From Philodulcilactobacillus myokonensis (GTDB lineage: Bacteria > Bacillota > Bacilli > Lactobacillales > Lactobacillaceae), in assembly GCF_027923585.1 (NCBI RefSeq), contig NZ_BRPL01000004.1:170945-234944 (forward strand): 64,000 bases of DNA. The letters run 5' to 3'. Numbering within the stretch: position 1 is the first letter of the stretch; each line of letters starts with the position of its first letter. Below, in pieces: positions 8,829 to 17,372 of this stretch. Below the pieces are notes generated by a model that had not been told where the DNA came from, did no database searches, and saw only the letters and a list, made by a program, of their open reading frames with translations. The translations under genes were made by a program, and so were the position numbers.

Positions 8829-9185
8829 CTATAATACGGTAACATTACTATTGTTCGAATAATCAAGCATATCTTTAATCGTATCCAAATGTCTGATTAG
8901 CTTACCGCAAGCAGCATCCGTGAAATGAATGCCACGTAGCCCAGCACCGACATCTTTAGCAACCTGATCACCCTTTGGAGTCAATGGGTAGTCATCCCAA
9001 CCTTCATCCAGGGTCATCACGTTCCCAGTTGTTTGGCCATGCCGGGCTAAATAAATTGTAACAGTATTGCGTTTGGCTCTCGAACGATGAACATGTTTTG
9101 CACTTGCCATTCCTGAACCGAGAAACAAAAACACTAGCAAACCAATTAAGCCAGAAGCTTCAATCATTCTTCTAATTTGATGCAA
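8829..9185 (-). pseudogene. Truncated copy of the secreted histidine phosphatase
   Basis: The frame encodes about 118 residues, starting at TTG 9185 behind AAAGGTGGG. It matches the first 40 percent of the neighbouring phosphatase: ASAKHVH signal end, TIYLARHGQTTGNVMTLDEGWDDYPLT, then ACGKLIRHLDTIKDMLDYS. It stops after NNSNVTVL where the neighbour continues VIVHETPLFREAG. No remaining homology is visible in the 109 bases between the copies, so this looks like a tandem duplication with loss of the 3' part. The fragment lacks the acid Glu and the second motif and should be inactive. Confidence 0.75.
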
Positions 9186-9276
9186 CTCAATCCCACCTTT
9201 CTTGGTACAATCATAGAGTAACAAACGATTGTAAATTCCAAGTACATTTTAGGTAAAGATTAAGTAAAATTAGGAT

Positions 9277-9645
9277 TTATTTCATCCTAACGTTTTCGAC
9301 ATCTGATAATTTTACTCGCACGACCGCATCACTACTATTGATAAACACAATTCCATGTTGCATCCCTAAAATTACTCCATACAAATCAAAATGATCCCGT
9401 TCATAAATATTAATTTGAGCAATCATAGCACGATGGCTGGATGCAGCATGTTCAATTGCTTTCAATAGTACATCATGATTCTGCCGGCGTTGCTTTTGAA
9501 TAATTTTATGGTGCTTAACCTGTTTTAGAGAAGCGACATGGTCACTAAGCATAAAACCATGCCACTTCATCATTCCGCGGTCATAGTAATAATGATCAAT
9601 AAAATTCTGTGCAACTTTATCACTAACTGGATGCTTGACGACCAT
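9277..9645 (-). CDS. YolD-like protein
   Basis: The 122-residue protein carries the YolD-like hallmark near residues 20-40: YYYDRGMMKWHGFMLSDHVA. YolD-like proteins are small, Gram-positive-specific and usually encoded next to UvrX/UmuC-type polymerases, as here. Their biochemical function is not settled; a modulator of translesion synthesis is often assumed. The gene overlaps the preceding one (9623) by 23 bases, the last of a three-gene minus-strand operon starting with the polymerase at 11279. Confidence 0.75.
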   Translation of the reverse strand: MVVKHPVSDKVAQNFIDHYYYDRGMMKWHGFMLSDHVASLKQVKHHKIIQKQRRQNHDVLLKAIEHAASSHRAMIAQINIYERDHFDLYGVILGMQHGIVFINSSDAVVRVKLSDVENVRMK

Positions 9646-9958
9646 TGCTTCGAACCCCCTGTTTAATTAATTTAACTTCCCGTTTTTCAAATTGGCGGTA
9701 AACAATTGCCAGTTGACTGCTTTTTCGAAACTCCACTAAAATAGCGATTAACCGATCAAAATCAATCGGAATTGAATGCAGCGGCACTGCCCTTGTTAAT
9801 TGATGCTTTCGTTTAATCTCAAAATAAAAATTAATTCGATGATCATAATAATCCTTAACGATAATTAAGTAATAAAACACATTGGATAAACCCTTGAACC
9901 AGGGATGGATTCGTTGCAAAACAATTTGAGCATCCCGTTTAAATGCATCATTTTCCAA
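9623..9958 (-). CDS. Small protein of the Y-family polymerase operon
   Basis: This 111-residue basic protein is placed between the DNA polymerase gene (16 bases upstream) and the yolD-like gene (overlapping by 23 bases), so all three are cotranscribed and probably act together. No motif is recognised. It contains a predicted beta-rich stretch (FYYLIIVKDYYDHRINFYFEIKR, residues 28-50). Relatives in this position occur beside lactobacillar polymerases. Function unknown, with a DNA damage tolerance link by context only. Confidence 0.6.
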   Translation of the reverse strand: MENDAFKRDAQIVLQRIHPWFKGLSNVFYYLIIVKDYYDHRINFYFEIKRKHQLTRAVPLHSIPIDFDRLIAILVEFRKSSQLAIVYRQFEKREVKLIKQGVRSNGRQASS

Positions 9959-9974
9959 TTCTTATCAACTCACT

Positions 9975-11279
9975 TTACTTAAATGCATTGCCGCCATTAT
10001 GGCCGCCTACTAAACCATTCCGTTTAATGCGGGTGGCACCTTTTTCCAAACTGTACGGATGAATAATGGCATCATTCCCAAATTTTTCCCGAATATGATC
10101 GATCACTTTATCAACGTTAGATGATTTAGCTTGCTGCTTATGGTGATGAAACAAATCTAATTGTTCATGGGTGACTTTCGTTAATTGATGGTAACTCACC
10201 GTTATTTTGCGAACACTAGCACCCTTTCGCCAATATCGCTTAAAAATTTGAATCAATGCTTGGTTCAAAACGGGTGTTTGGTCCGTTGCTTTGATTTGAT
10301 GACTATGTGAAAATCCCTTTCCATATCCTTTTCCTCGGGCATTAAAACTGTAATTAACTGTTAAGTGAATATCTTTCGCTTGTTTACCCAAATGCCTGAG
10401 CCTAGAAGCAACCTGTTCGCCCATTTCCTTAATCACGACTTCAATTTCATCTTGATGAACGTAGTCATGTGGTAAAACTTGGGAATTTCCAACACTCTTG
10501 CTCTTAGCCCGCACCGGCTGATCTAATTGAGCACGGTCAATCCCATTCGCAATGGCAAACAGCTGGCCGCCAATCACACCCATCTGAGACTTTAACCAAA
10601 ATGGATTGGTATGGGCTAAATCTCCTAAAGTTTCAATTCCGTAACGATTTAAGTGCTTTGCCGTATTTTTACCAATACTCCACACTTTATTCAGTGGTTT
10701 GACATCCCACAGCTTTTTTCCAAATGTTTCATAGGTTAAGGTCCCCATCATCTGGAAATCATGTTTAGCAAGAATATCCAATGCCACTTTGGATTGAAGT
10801 GGATTTTCACCGATGCCAACCGTTGTATATAAACCCAATTTTCTTTTGACAGTTTTTTGAATTCTTCTGGCCACTTGTTTTGGTGAATCACCAAATAGTT
10901 GCCAAGTGTGAGTCATGTCTAAAACTGATTCATCAATTGAATACGGATAGACATATTTATCCTCCGTAAAATGGGTAAAAATTTGATTAATCTCAAGATT
11001 CTTTTTAATGTATAAATTCATCCGGGGCGGCACAATTATCATATTAGGATCATTGGGTAAATCACGTTTGCGATCCACATTACTGAGGTTGTATCGCTTT
11101 TTCGCCTGGGGTGAAGTTGCCAAAATCAATCCACCGTTCGTATTATCATTTTCAGACAGAACGACCAAAACCGACTTCATTGGATTTAATCCCAGCATGA
11201 TACTTTCAACGCTAGCGTAAAAAGATTTATTATCAATCCACATGAAGACACCATGCGGTTCTTTACTGTAATCCAACAT
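9975..11279 (-). CDS. Y-family DNA polymerase (UvrX/UmuC-like)
   Basis: This 434-residue protein is a translesion DNA polymerase of the UmuC/UvrX/DinB group. The palm holds the catalytic acidic residues: Asp16 in MWIDNKSFYASVE and Asp116-Glu117 in YSIDES. The (HhH)2-like thumb region (KPLNKVWSIGKNTAKHLNRYGIETLGDLA) and the little-finger domain follow. Length is that of Gram-positive UvrX-type enzymes rather than DinB. An AAGGAGG site precedes the ATG. It heads a three-gene operon with a small protein and a YolD-like protein. Such cassettes are often on plasmids and prophages and are usually SOS-controlled, but I see no clear LexA box. Confidence 0.92.
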   Translation of the reverse strand: MLDYSKEPHGVFMWIDNKSFYASVESIMLGLNPMKSVLVVLSENDNTNGGLILATSPQAKKRYNLSNVDRKRDLPNDPNMIIVPPRMNLYIKKNLEINQIFTHFTEDKYVYPYSIDESVLDMTHTWQLFGDSPKQVARRIQKTVKRKLGLYTTVGIGENPLQSKVALDILAKHDFQMMGTLTYETFGKKLWDVKPLNKVWSIGKNTAKHLNRYGIETLGDLAHTNPFWLKSQMGVIGGQLFAIANGIDRAQLDQPVRAKSKSVGNSQVLPHDYVHQDEIEVVIKEMGEQVASRLRHLGKQAKDIHLTVNYSFNARGKGYGKGFSHSHQIKATDQTPVLNQALIQIFKRYWRKGASVRKITVSYHQLTKVTHEQLDLFHHHKQQAKSSNVDKVIDHIREKFGNDAIIHPYSLEKGATRIKRNGLVGGHNGGNAFK

Positions 11280-11333
11280 GGTAATTGACCTCCTTCTTTA
11301 GAATAATTATTATCTAGCATGACCATTTTAGCA

Positions 11334-11385
11334 CAAAAAATAAGCACCCCTAAATGTTTAAAATTACACTAAGAAATGCTTAATT
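11334..11385 (-). terminator. Terminator after the 11389 gene
   Basis: On the minus strand AAGCATTTCT pairs with AGGGGTGCTT (several G-U pairs), followed by a T-run corresponding to the plus-strand A-run at 11335-11340. It separates the secreted-protein gene from the polymerase operon. Confidence 0.65.
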
Positions 11386-11388
11386 AAT

Positions 11389-11763
11389 TTACCTATGAGA
11401 TGATGGCCGATGAAGTGATAGCCACTTCGAGCTTGAGCGATTAACGACCCAGAAATCAGTACTGGTATTTCGGAATTTCTTACCCTTAATGTACCACGGG
11501 TAACTAGTCCTGGTTCCCATTACAAATACTTTTGAACCACGTTTGATCCGTTTAAGTTGAATTCGTTGTCCTTGATATATTGGATTAACACAGTGAATTC
11601 TTTCAGCTATCACATGGTGCTTAAGATACACCCTGCGATAAGTCCGCCAGTAATGATTTTTTATTCCTGGAACCGAACTAGCACGGGCATTGTTAGCAAC
11701 GCCAAATGTCATAATGACGTTAATCACCGCCATCAATGTAATTAATAGTTTCTTAAAATTCAT
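11389..11763 (-). CDS. Small secreted hypothetical protein, 124 aa
   Basis: An N-terminal signal peptide (FKKLLITLMAVINVIMTFGVANNARA) is followed by a basic domain of about 95 residues rich in Arg, His, Trp and Tyr (for example HYWRTYRRVYLKHHVIAERIHC, one Cys). No anchor or known motif is visible. This type of short basic secreted protein with aromatic repeats is common in Lactobacillaceae and usually of unknown function. It is monocistronic, with terminators on both sides. Confidence 0.6.
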   Translation of the reverse strand: MNFKKLLITLMAVINVIMTFGVANNARASSVPGIKNHYWRTYRRVYLKHHVIAERIHCVNPIYQGQRIQLKRIKRGSKVFVMGTRTSYPWYIKGKKFRNTSTDFWVVNRSSSKWLSLHRPSSHR

Positions 11764-11831
11764 TTTAAATCACAAATCTCCTTTAATAACTTTTATTATT
11801 ATATCATAATGATTAGTGATAGTAAAAACTA

Positions 11832-11870
11832 CAAAACGCTTGAATCCATGGGATTCAAGCGTTTTTATTA
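11832..11870. terminator. Terminator after the repeat protein
   Basis: A perfect 14-bp stem (AAACGCTTGAATCC with GGATTCAAGCGTTT) has a 4-base loop, with T on the plus side and T-rich sequence on the minus side. It closes the 11884 gene. Confidence 0.92.
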
Positions 11871-11883
11871 ATTTTAATTTAAA

Positions 11884-12753
11884 TTATTTACGGTTTCTGC
11901 GTCCATTTGTTTTACGTGCATGGTGAGAAACTTTTGCATTGTGAAGTTTTGAAACCTTATGAGATTTCTTCGCAGCAGTTTTCTTACTGTGTTGAACATT
12001 CTTATTGTAAACAGCGGCATTATCAACGAAACCAGCATATTTACCATTCTTAGATGATACGTAATAACGAGTAGCACCAGTTCCAACGTTAGTCATTACT
12101 GTAATCTTATTGATCTTAAATAATTGGTTTTTAAGACGATTGGTTTTAATGACACGCCCATTTTTAGTTGTTAAAGTGTAATCAGATTTTAATAAGTAAT
12201 GGTATCCACGTTGGTATTGTCCCTTAGCATTGGCGCCAAAATAATTAGTGGTTCTAACAGGTTTATTGGTATAAGCAATTCGGACATTTCTAAAACGTGG
12301 TTTTACAGTTCTTTTAGTAACTGCTTTCTTACCACGGAGAACATTCTTATTGTAAACAGCGGCATTATCAACGAAACCAACATATTTACCATTCTTAGAT
12401 GATACGTAGTAACGAGTAGCACCAGTTCCAACGTTCTTCATTACAGTAATCTTAGTGATCTTGAATAATTGACCCTTAAGGCGGCTAGTCTTAATAACAT
12501 GGCCCTTCTTAGTTGTTAAAGTGTACCCAGATTTTAATAGGTAGTGATAACCACGTTGGTATTGTCCTTTAGCATTGGCGCCAAAGTAACTTGAATCACG
12601 AACTGGTTTATTAGTATAAACAACTCGAACGGTTCTGAATGATGGTTTAACAACCTTTTTAGCACCAACATTGTTACTTAATGCTAATGGAGCAACTAAA
12701 CCTAAAGCAGCAACAGCTAAAGCAGATTTTCTCATCAAATTGAATTTCATCAT
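11884..12753 (-). CDS. Secreted protein with two 115-residue repeats and a basic tail
   Basis: A signal peptide (MRKSALAVAALGLVAPLALSNNVGA) is followed by two near-identical modules of about 115 residues, each reading FRTVRVVYTNKPVR, YFGANAKGQYQRGYHYLL, LTTK.G.VIKT, LFKITKITVM, TGATRYYVSSKNGKY and GFVDNAAVYNKNV. The repeat period in DNA is 345 bases. The last 40 residues are strongly basic (KKSHKVSKL to NGRRNRK), suited to binding cell-wall polyanions. The closing YYVSSKNGKYVGFVD resembles SLAP-type wall-binding modules, but this is a loose match. The 12858 gene encodes a one-module relative. Role: likely non-covalent cell-surface protein. Confidence 0.7.
   Translation of the reverse strand: MMKFNLMRKSALAVAALGLVAPLALSNNVGAKKVVKPSFRTVRVVYTNKPVRDSSYFGANAKGQYQRGYHYLLKSGYTLTTKKGHVIKTSRLKGQLFKITKITVMKNVGTGATRYYVSSKNGKYVGFVDNAAVYNKNVLRGKKAVTKRTVKPRFRNVRIAYTNKPVRTTNYFGANAKGQYQRGYHYLLKSDYTLTTKNGRVIKTNRLKNQLFKINKITVMTNVGTGATRYYVSSKNGKYAGFVDNAAVYNKNVQHSKKTAAKKSHKVSKLHNAKVSHHARKTNGRRNRK
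11995..12660 (-). repeat. Two direct repeats inside the surface-protein gene (345-bp period)
   Basis: The segment starting AACATTCTTATTGTAAACAG at 11995 recurs at 12340 with very few changes over about 300 bases. It encodes the two protein modules. The high DNA identity suggests recent duplication or ongoing gene conversion. Confidence 0.85.
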
Positions 12754-12857
12754 GTAACATCCTTTTTGTAATATTTTTGTAATATTTGTAACGCAACTTT
12801 AATATAACATAAAATAAGTATTATTCAACCATTTTCGATTAAAAAATTAATTTTAAT

Positions 12858-13478
12858 TTACATCCCTTTAGCAGCATCGTGAATATCAGCTAAGATTGCA
12901 TCGCGATTTCCCTTATTACTAACTTTTAATGCAATTCGACGTGCTAATTTCAATTCCTTTTTATCAAATTTTGTTAATTTATGAGTTTTATAAACATGAT
13001 CAAAAACTTTGTCAGCAAGAGCACTTGATTTATCTTGATACTGATCCTGCTTGGTAACACCATGCAAAATGTTCTGATTATAAACAGAAGCTCCATCAAC
13101 GTATCCAATATACTTATGATTTCTAGAGGTCATATAATATACAATTGCTCCTGCAACTGAATGGGTTAATTCCTTAATTTGAGTAATCTTAAATAATTGC
13201 TTTCTTAATTTCCAGGTTCCAATGTGATGGCCATCATTAGTGGTAAATACGTCACCTGGTCTAACCCGGTAATTATATCCACGTTGGTACTGGCCTTTTG
13301 AATTAGCACCAAAATAGTATTCTTCATTCACTTTTTTATTGGTAAAATGAATTTTAACTGTTTTAAAAAATGGCTTTTCAGTTTTCTTAGCACTAGCGTT
13401 ACCGCTTAATGCTAATGGTGTAATCAAGCCTAAAGTTGCCAATAGTAATGCTGATTTTTTCATTAAATTAAATTGCAT
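12858..13478 (-). CDS. Secreted one-module relative of the repeat protein
   Basis: The 206-residue product has the same start as its neighbour (MQFNLMKKSALLLATLGLITPLALS, cleavage near ASA) and one copy of the module: FTNKKVNEEYYFGANSKGQYQRGYNY, LFKITQIKEL, YYMTSRNHKYIGYVDGASVYNQN. The last 60 residues are different: a charged helical segment with KFDKKELKLARRIALKV. The two genes are tandem paralogues of a surface-protein family. No anchor motif. Each has its own intergenic region with similar upstream sequence (repeated TTGTAATATTTGTAA-like stretches), so they may share regulation. Confidence 0.68.
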   Translation of the reverse strand: MQFNLMKKSALLLATLGLITPLALSGNASAKKTEKPFFKTVKIHFTNKKVNEEYYFGANSKGQYQRGYNYRVRPGDVFTTNDGHHIGTWKLRKQLFKITQIKELTHSVAGAIVYYMTSRNHKYIGYVDGASVYNQNILHGVTKQDQYQDKSSALADKVFDHVYKTHKLTKFDKKELKLARRIALKVSNKGNRDAILADIHDAAKGM

Positions 13479-13593
13479 ATTACTGCTTCTTTCTTGTAAT
13501 AATTATGTAATATTTGTAACACAGCTTTAATATAATATAAAATCAGAATTATTCAATTGAATTTAATAATAAATATTTTTTAATTTTGTAAAC

Positions 13594-13636
13594 TAAAAGT
13601 ACATCTAGATTTTTAATTCATCTAGGTGTACTTTAT
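13594..13636. terminator. Terminator after the 13650 gene
   Basis: A stem of 15 bp with one G-U pair (AAAGTACATCTAGAT with ATCTAGGTGTACTTT), T-rich on both sides. Confidence 0.75.
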
Positions 13637-13649
13637 TTATTGTTGAATA

Positions 13650-14417
13650 TTAATCTTGTTTTACAGTATTCATATAATCATTAAACAATTGTTGTGCGTC
13701 AACATAGGAGTTGAATTGGTGAATCAATTCAATATGACTGCCAATTCGTTTAGCTAAATAAAATTTATCATCCTTAGCATTAAATTGATATGGATGCCGA
13801 TAAAAACAAATCAGCATATCCATTTTAACGTGGCCTGGTTGAACGATTTGTCCGCGTTTAGCAACTTCATACTTATCTTTAAAAGTAGTAATGCCCAACC
13901 GATAATCTAAATCATTATGATTACTCGATAGTTGTCGAATGATACCGATTAAATTAGTGATTGAAATGATGAGTAAATAAAACATAAAGTAAATATTGAA
14001 ATTAAAACTGGTTGAAATCAAGCAAAATGTAAAGACAATCAGCCAAGTATCACTAATTAATGGGTAAGCTAATGCGAACCAAAATCGTTTCACAATGTAT
14101 TCCGGGACAAACCGTTTTTGATTAATATGAATTGGTTTAAAAATATTCAAAAAATCAACCATCGGCGTTAAAAATAGCAGAAATACAAAGGTTAATAATA
14201 ACGTCACAAGCAAAATCTTAAGCCCCTGATTAGAATTAATAGAATTAAACAATAAGGTAAAGTAACTCGTTAAATTTTGGTTAAACAGGACAACCGAATA
14301 GGAATTAATCAAATTGTAACGAATCAACCAATAAACTAAAACAAATATATTTAACATCTGATACCATTTTAGTGGCCAGTGACGATATTTTAATTTTACA
14401 TTTTTATATACATACAA
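13650..14417 (-). CDS. Multi-pass membrane protein of unknown function, 255 aa
   Basis: Hydrophobic helices lie near residues 18-35, 67-90, 112-128 and 138-158, followed by a soluble C-terminal part of about 90 residues (DKYEVAKRGQIVQPG to QQLFNDYMNTVKQD). The family is not recognised. The start is taken at TTG 14417, but the ribosome site is weak and a start nearer the first helix is possible. A divergent membrane-protein gene begins 76 bases away, so a shared promoter region is likely. Confidence 0.5.
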   Translation of the reverse strand: MYVYKNVKLKYRHWPLKWYQMLNIFVLVYWLIRYNLINSYSVVLFNQNLTSYFTLLFNSINSNQGLKILLVTLLLTFVFLLFLTPMVDFLNIFKPIHINQKRFVPEYIVKRFWFALAYPLISDTWLIVFTFCLISTSFNFNIYFMFYLLIISITNLIGIIRQLSSNHNDLDYRLGITTFKDKYEVAKRGQIVQPGHVKMDMLICFYRHPYQFNAKDDKFYLAKRIGSHIELIHQFNSYVDAQQLFNDYMNTVKQD

Positions 14418-14544
14418 AATTAATTCAGTTCTTTCAAAAGTCTAATTTAACGCGAATTTGCAAAGATAAAACCTTTATTATACACTTTACATATTGTTGG
14501 TCTATGAAATTTTGAAAACTAAACAACCGAGGCATTTATATTAT

Positions 14545-15021
14545 ATGGAAAGAAACACACCGAAGGAAAAATTTATATCAAGGTATAACAAATCAAGAAT
14601 GGTCATCACAATTTCTAATATCATGATATTGTGTGCTGCCGCTTCGTTATTAATTCGTGTTATTATTCATGCATTTGCAACGCCGTTCACCATCTTATCA
14701 TTCGTTCATAATGGTAGTAAGATGGCTGCCATCCTTTTATTAATCGCACTCTCATTAATGAGGCAGGAATACTTAATGATTTCCTACCATAATGCTAACC
14801 ATATGAACCAATACCTGTCGTTGCCATTATTTAAGGATCGCCCAATCGAATATGAAGCAGAAACCGTTGAAATTATTTTTATCATTGATTTACTAACACT
14901 TCATTTAACCACCTGGATGTTATCAAGCTTTATCGCAATTCCAATCGTTTTTATTAGTATCATATGCCTATTATTCTACCATTTATTCTTTAAAGATTAT
15001 CAAATAAAAACAAATAACTAG
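14545..15021 (+). CDS. Small multi-pass membrane protein, 158-175 aa
   Basis: About four hydrophobic helices are visible (ISNIMILCAAASLLIRVIIHA, MAAILLLIALSLM, VEIIFIIDLLTLHLTTWML, IAIPIVFISIICLLFYHLF). I place the start at ATG 14545, twelve bases after CGAGG; a TTG at 14494 would add 17 residues. No family recognised. It is divergent from the 13650 membrane protein, and the two may be partners, but nothing in the sequence shows it. Confidence 0.5.
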   Translation: MERNTPKEKFISRYNKSRMVITISNIMILCAAASLLIRVIIHAFATPFTILSFVHNGSKMAAILLLIALSLMRQEYLMISYHNANHMNQYLSLPLFKDRPIEYEAETVEIIFIIDLLTLHLTTWMLSSFIAIPIVFISIICLLFYHLFFKDYQIKTNN

Positions 15022-15049
15022 ATATTTCTAACAATATCTAGTTATTTTT
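15013..15049. terminator. Bidirectional terminator
   Basis: A perfect 13-bp stem (AATAACTAGATAT with ATATCTAGTTATT) is followed by T on the plus side. It lies between two convergent genes. Confidence 0.9.
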
Positions 15050-15051
15050 GA

Positions 15052-15696
15052 TTATAATTTGAAATATCCACGGTATAAATAATGATGAAATTCATAGTTA
15101 TTTAGTCGTTTTTTAAAATCACGTTGAATTAGTTCAGGTCGAATGGTCCGGTAATTTCTGGTTAATTGAACAGCATCAGTTTTTACTAATTTTTTTCTGA
15201 TAATTTTTGCATATAAAAATAGATTGTATTCCACCATATCTTTTTCAAGATGCCGTTCATGAATCATGTCTTGATAACGATCATTAAATAGATTAGTAAT
15301 GACGTTAATAACCCGCATTAATTGGTGATTATCTTCAATTTGAAAGTAATCATCAATATCATTTTGTTTAACTGATTGATCAAAAGTATTATTATCAAGA
15401 TTCATCTTATCGTACAATAAATGGGATAAATTATGCTTATACTTGTGATTAACGTCTGGTAAGTAAACGTCATGAAAACCCCTTTTGATTTCATTATAAA
15501 ATGCACGCTGATCATATAAGGCCAAAGATAATCCTTGAATGAAATACAATAAATAATTAATTTTAGCAACCGGAAATAAATTAACCGATTCTATTTTTTT
15601 ATTAAAATGTAAATTCAAATCTTCCGGATGATAATAGATATGGTTATTAACTCGCATCCAGTTAGTAATTTTTATAGCATCCTGCAATTCGATCAT
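15052..15696 (-). CDS. Hypothetical soluble protein, about 214 aa
   Basis: No family is recognised. No signal peptide and no convincing membrane helix are seen. The product is rich in Asn, His, Tyr and Asp, with a long helical C-terminal half (YQDMIHERHLEKDMVEYNLFLYAKIIRKKL). Start taken at ATG 15696, reading MIELQDAIKITNWMRVNNH; the frame can extend to an ATG at 15729 that lacks a ribosome site. It is monocistronic. Function unknown. Confidence 0.5.
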   Translation of the reverse strand: MIELQDAIKITNWMRVNNHIYYHPEDLNLHFNKKIESVNLFPVAKINYLLYFIQGLSLALYDQRAFYNEIKRGFHDVYLPDVNHKYKHNLSHLLYDKMNLDNNTFDQSVKQNDIDDYFQIEDNHQLMRVINVITNLFNDRYQDMIHERHLEKDMVEYNLFLYAKIIRKKLVKTDAVQLTRNYRTIRPELIQRDFKKRLNNYEFHHYLYRGYFKL

Positions 15697-15833
15697 CACT
15701 TTCAATCTATTTCCTACATTAAACCACATTCTGCTTGAAAATTCATGAATAAATTTAATATTTTACTTTACATAATATAATTCCAGTAATTGCGCTGGCT
15801 ATAAGAATAATATTAATAATTAATGCTAATAAT

Positions 15834-15872
15834 AAAAAGACGAAAGATCAAAAATAATCTTCCGCCTTTTAG
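15834..15872 (-). terminator. Terminator after the esterase gene
   Basis: On the minus strand AAAAGGCGGAAGAT pairs with ATCTTTCGTCTTTT (two G-U pairs), followed by T. It closes the bioY-esterase operon. Confidence 0.75.
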
Positions 15873-15880
15873 TCTATCTT

Positions 15881-16648
15881 TTATTTCAAAAATTGATTTA
15901 CCTTTTTCATTGCCATCTCCTGATCAGCACCATGAAAAACATGGTCAGCACCCAGAATTTTAAATAGTTCGGCATTTTGATAAATTTGCATTGCTTTTTG
16001 ACTATACTTAATGTTCACAATGTGATCACTTGTGCCATGACATATCAACACTGGCTTTTTAAAGTTGCCAATGATTTTCCAAATATCGAAGTCCTTCGCA
16101 TCATCAACGTATTTTTGACCCAGTGGGATGTAATGCACATTATATTTACCCCATGGTAAATTAGTTAAATTTTTGTCAGTAATTTTAACGTGACCATCAT
16201 TCATGTCATCTTGAATGCAGTAGCCAGGATAGAACAAGACTAAGTGTTGAAAAACATCTGGCATCTGACCAGCAGTCACACCGGCAACATAGCCGCCCTG
16301 TGAACAACCCATCAAATCAATTTCTTGATAGTTCAACGACTGAACGTATCTTACAATCTGTTTTAAATCTGCAATTTCGGTTAAAACGCTATTGTTTTGA
16401 TAGTCACCATCACTTTTGCAACGGTGGTTACCCGATCCACAAAAATCAAACACAATTGCATCAAATCCTGGTTCTACAATTGATTTAGCATAACGGCTAG
16501 CTGAAATCATGTCGGAACCATAACCGTGGCAGATAATGATGACCCGTTTTCCTGATTTTGGTTGTGATTGGTAAATTCGTCCGCGAATCGTTAAATGATC
16601 TCGTTTAGTCTCAAATGTATTCATTATCATTTTATTACTTCCCATCAT
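15881..16648 (-). CDS. Alpha/beta hydrolase (cinnamoyl/feruloyl esterase-like)
   Basis: The 255-residue protein has a complete serine-hydrolase triad: nucleophile Ser in GCSQGG (near residue 124), Asp in CHGTSDHIV and His in GADHVFHG. The oxyanion segment IICHGYGSD is also present. Overall order and the FDFCGSGNH region resemble lactobacillar cinnamoyl esterases and related acyl hydrolases, which release hydroxycinnamic acids from plant esters. Substrate is not proven. Its ATG overlaps the stop of bioY by four bases, so it is cotranscribed with the biotin transporter gene, with no obvious reason. Confidence 0.85.
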   Translation of the reverse strand: MMGSNKMIMNTFETKRDHLTIRGRIYQSQPKSGKRVIIICHGYGSDMISASRYAKSIVEPGFDAIVFDFCGSGNHRCKSDGDYQNNSVLTEIADLKQIVRYVQSLNYQEIDLMGCSQGGYVAGVTAGQMPDVFQHLVLFYPGYCIQDDMNDGHVKITDKNLTNLPWGKYNVHYIPLGQKYVDDAKDFDIWKIIGNFKKPVLICHGTSDHIVNIKYSQKAMQIYQNAELFKILGADHVFHGADQEMAMKKVNQFLK

Positions 16649-17205
16649 TTATTGTGAATAATGACTCGTAGTTTTTGGCTGACGAACGTGGAAATCACAC
16701 ACTTCACAATTTCCGGAATAATGAATGGGACTAAAGAAGTAAACAGGCTAACTTTCCAAGTCATCCCCGTATCAAATTTAAACCAGATCCAGCCAAAGAC
16801 CAGGTTGATCACACTTGCTAGTAATGGATACACGAAGCTGTAGTGATCATATTTCACAAACTTACTGGTCATGATGGATAAGAAACTAACTTCCAGTAAA
16901 AATGAAATCAGAAAACCACCCGTTGGCAATAAGAATGATGCTGGACCGGATGAGGCACCACCAGCAAAGACTGGTAAACCCACAAAACCTAATAATAGGT
17001 ATAAAGCCACGGTTGAAATGGCCAGTTTCGGTCTTAGAGTTCCACCAATAATCAAAACGGCTAGCGTCTGAAGTGTAAATGGAACTAGCGGCGTTGGGAT
17101 TGTAATTAGTGAAAACAAAATTAATAATGCTGCAAAAATTCCCACAAATGAAATTTCTTTTACTTTCAATCTAATAATCTCCCGTATTTTTTGACGTAGC
17201 TCCAT
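16645..17205 (-). CDS. bioY: Biotin transporter substrate-binding (S) component BioY
   Basis: The product has six hydrophobic helices and the BioY pattern TPLVPFTLQTLAVLIIGGTL followed by LYLLLGFVGLPVFAGG and the GGFLISFL segment. BioY captures biotin in the membrane and works with the shared EcfA/EcfA'/EcfT energy module, normally encoded elsewhere. The best start is the ATG at 17205 (MELRQKIREI), five bases after AAAAGGG; the frame opens 11 codons earlier. Followed with a 4-base overlap by the esterase gene. Implies dependence on external biotin. Confidence 0.92.
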   Translation of the reverse strand: MELRQKIREIIRLKVKEISFVGIFAALLILFSLITIPTPLVPFTLQTLAVLIIGGTLRPKLAISTVALYLLLGFVGLPVFAGGASSGPASFLLPTGGFLISFLLEVSFLSIMTSKFVKYDHYSFVYPLLASVINLVFGWIWFKFDTGMTWKVSLFTSLVPFIIPEIVKCVISTFVSQKLRVIIHNK

Positions 17206-17245
17206 TATTACCCTTTTCATGGTGATTGATAACATCAAAATAAAC

Positions 17246-17295
17246 TAAAAAAGATTTAAAGACATTTTTTAATTCAATGAAATATCTTTAAATCC
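17246..17295 (-). terminator. Terminator after argF
   Basis: On the minus strand GATTTAAAGA pairs with TCTTTAAATC, followed by six T. It separates the pyr-arc operon from bioY. Confidence 0.8.
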
Positions 17296-17372
17296 CATGG
17301 TGTAAGTATTATTAATCTTTAATTATCAATTTCAATCTAAATCATTTCTAAGTGACAAATCGGTTCAAATGT

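Noticed and set aside
11280..11340. LexA/SOS box upstream of the Y-family polymerase
   Set aside because: I looked for CGAAC-N4-GTTCG-like dyads and found only an imperfect TAGA/TCTA repeat, not enough to call a site.
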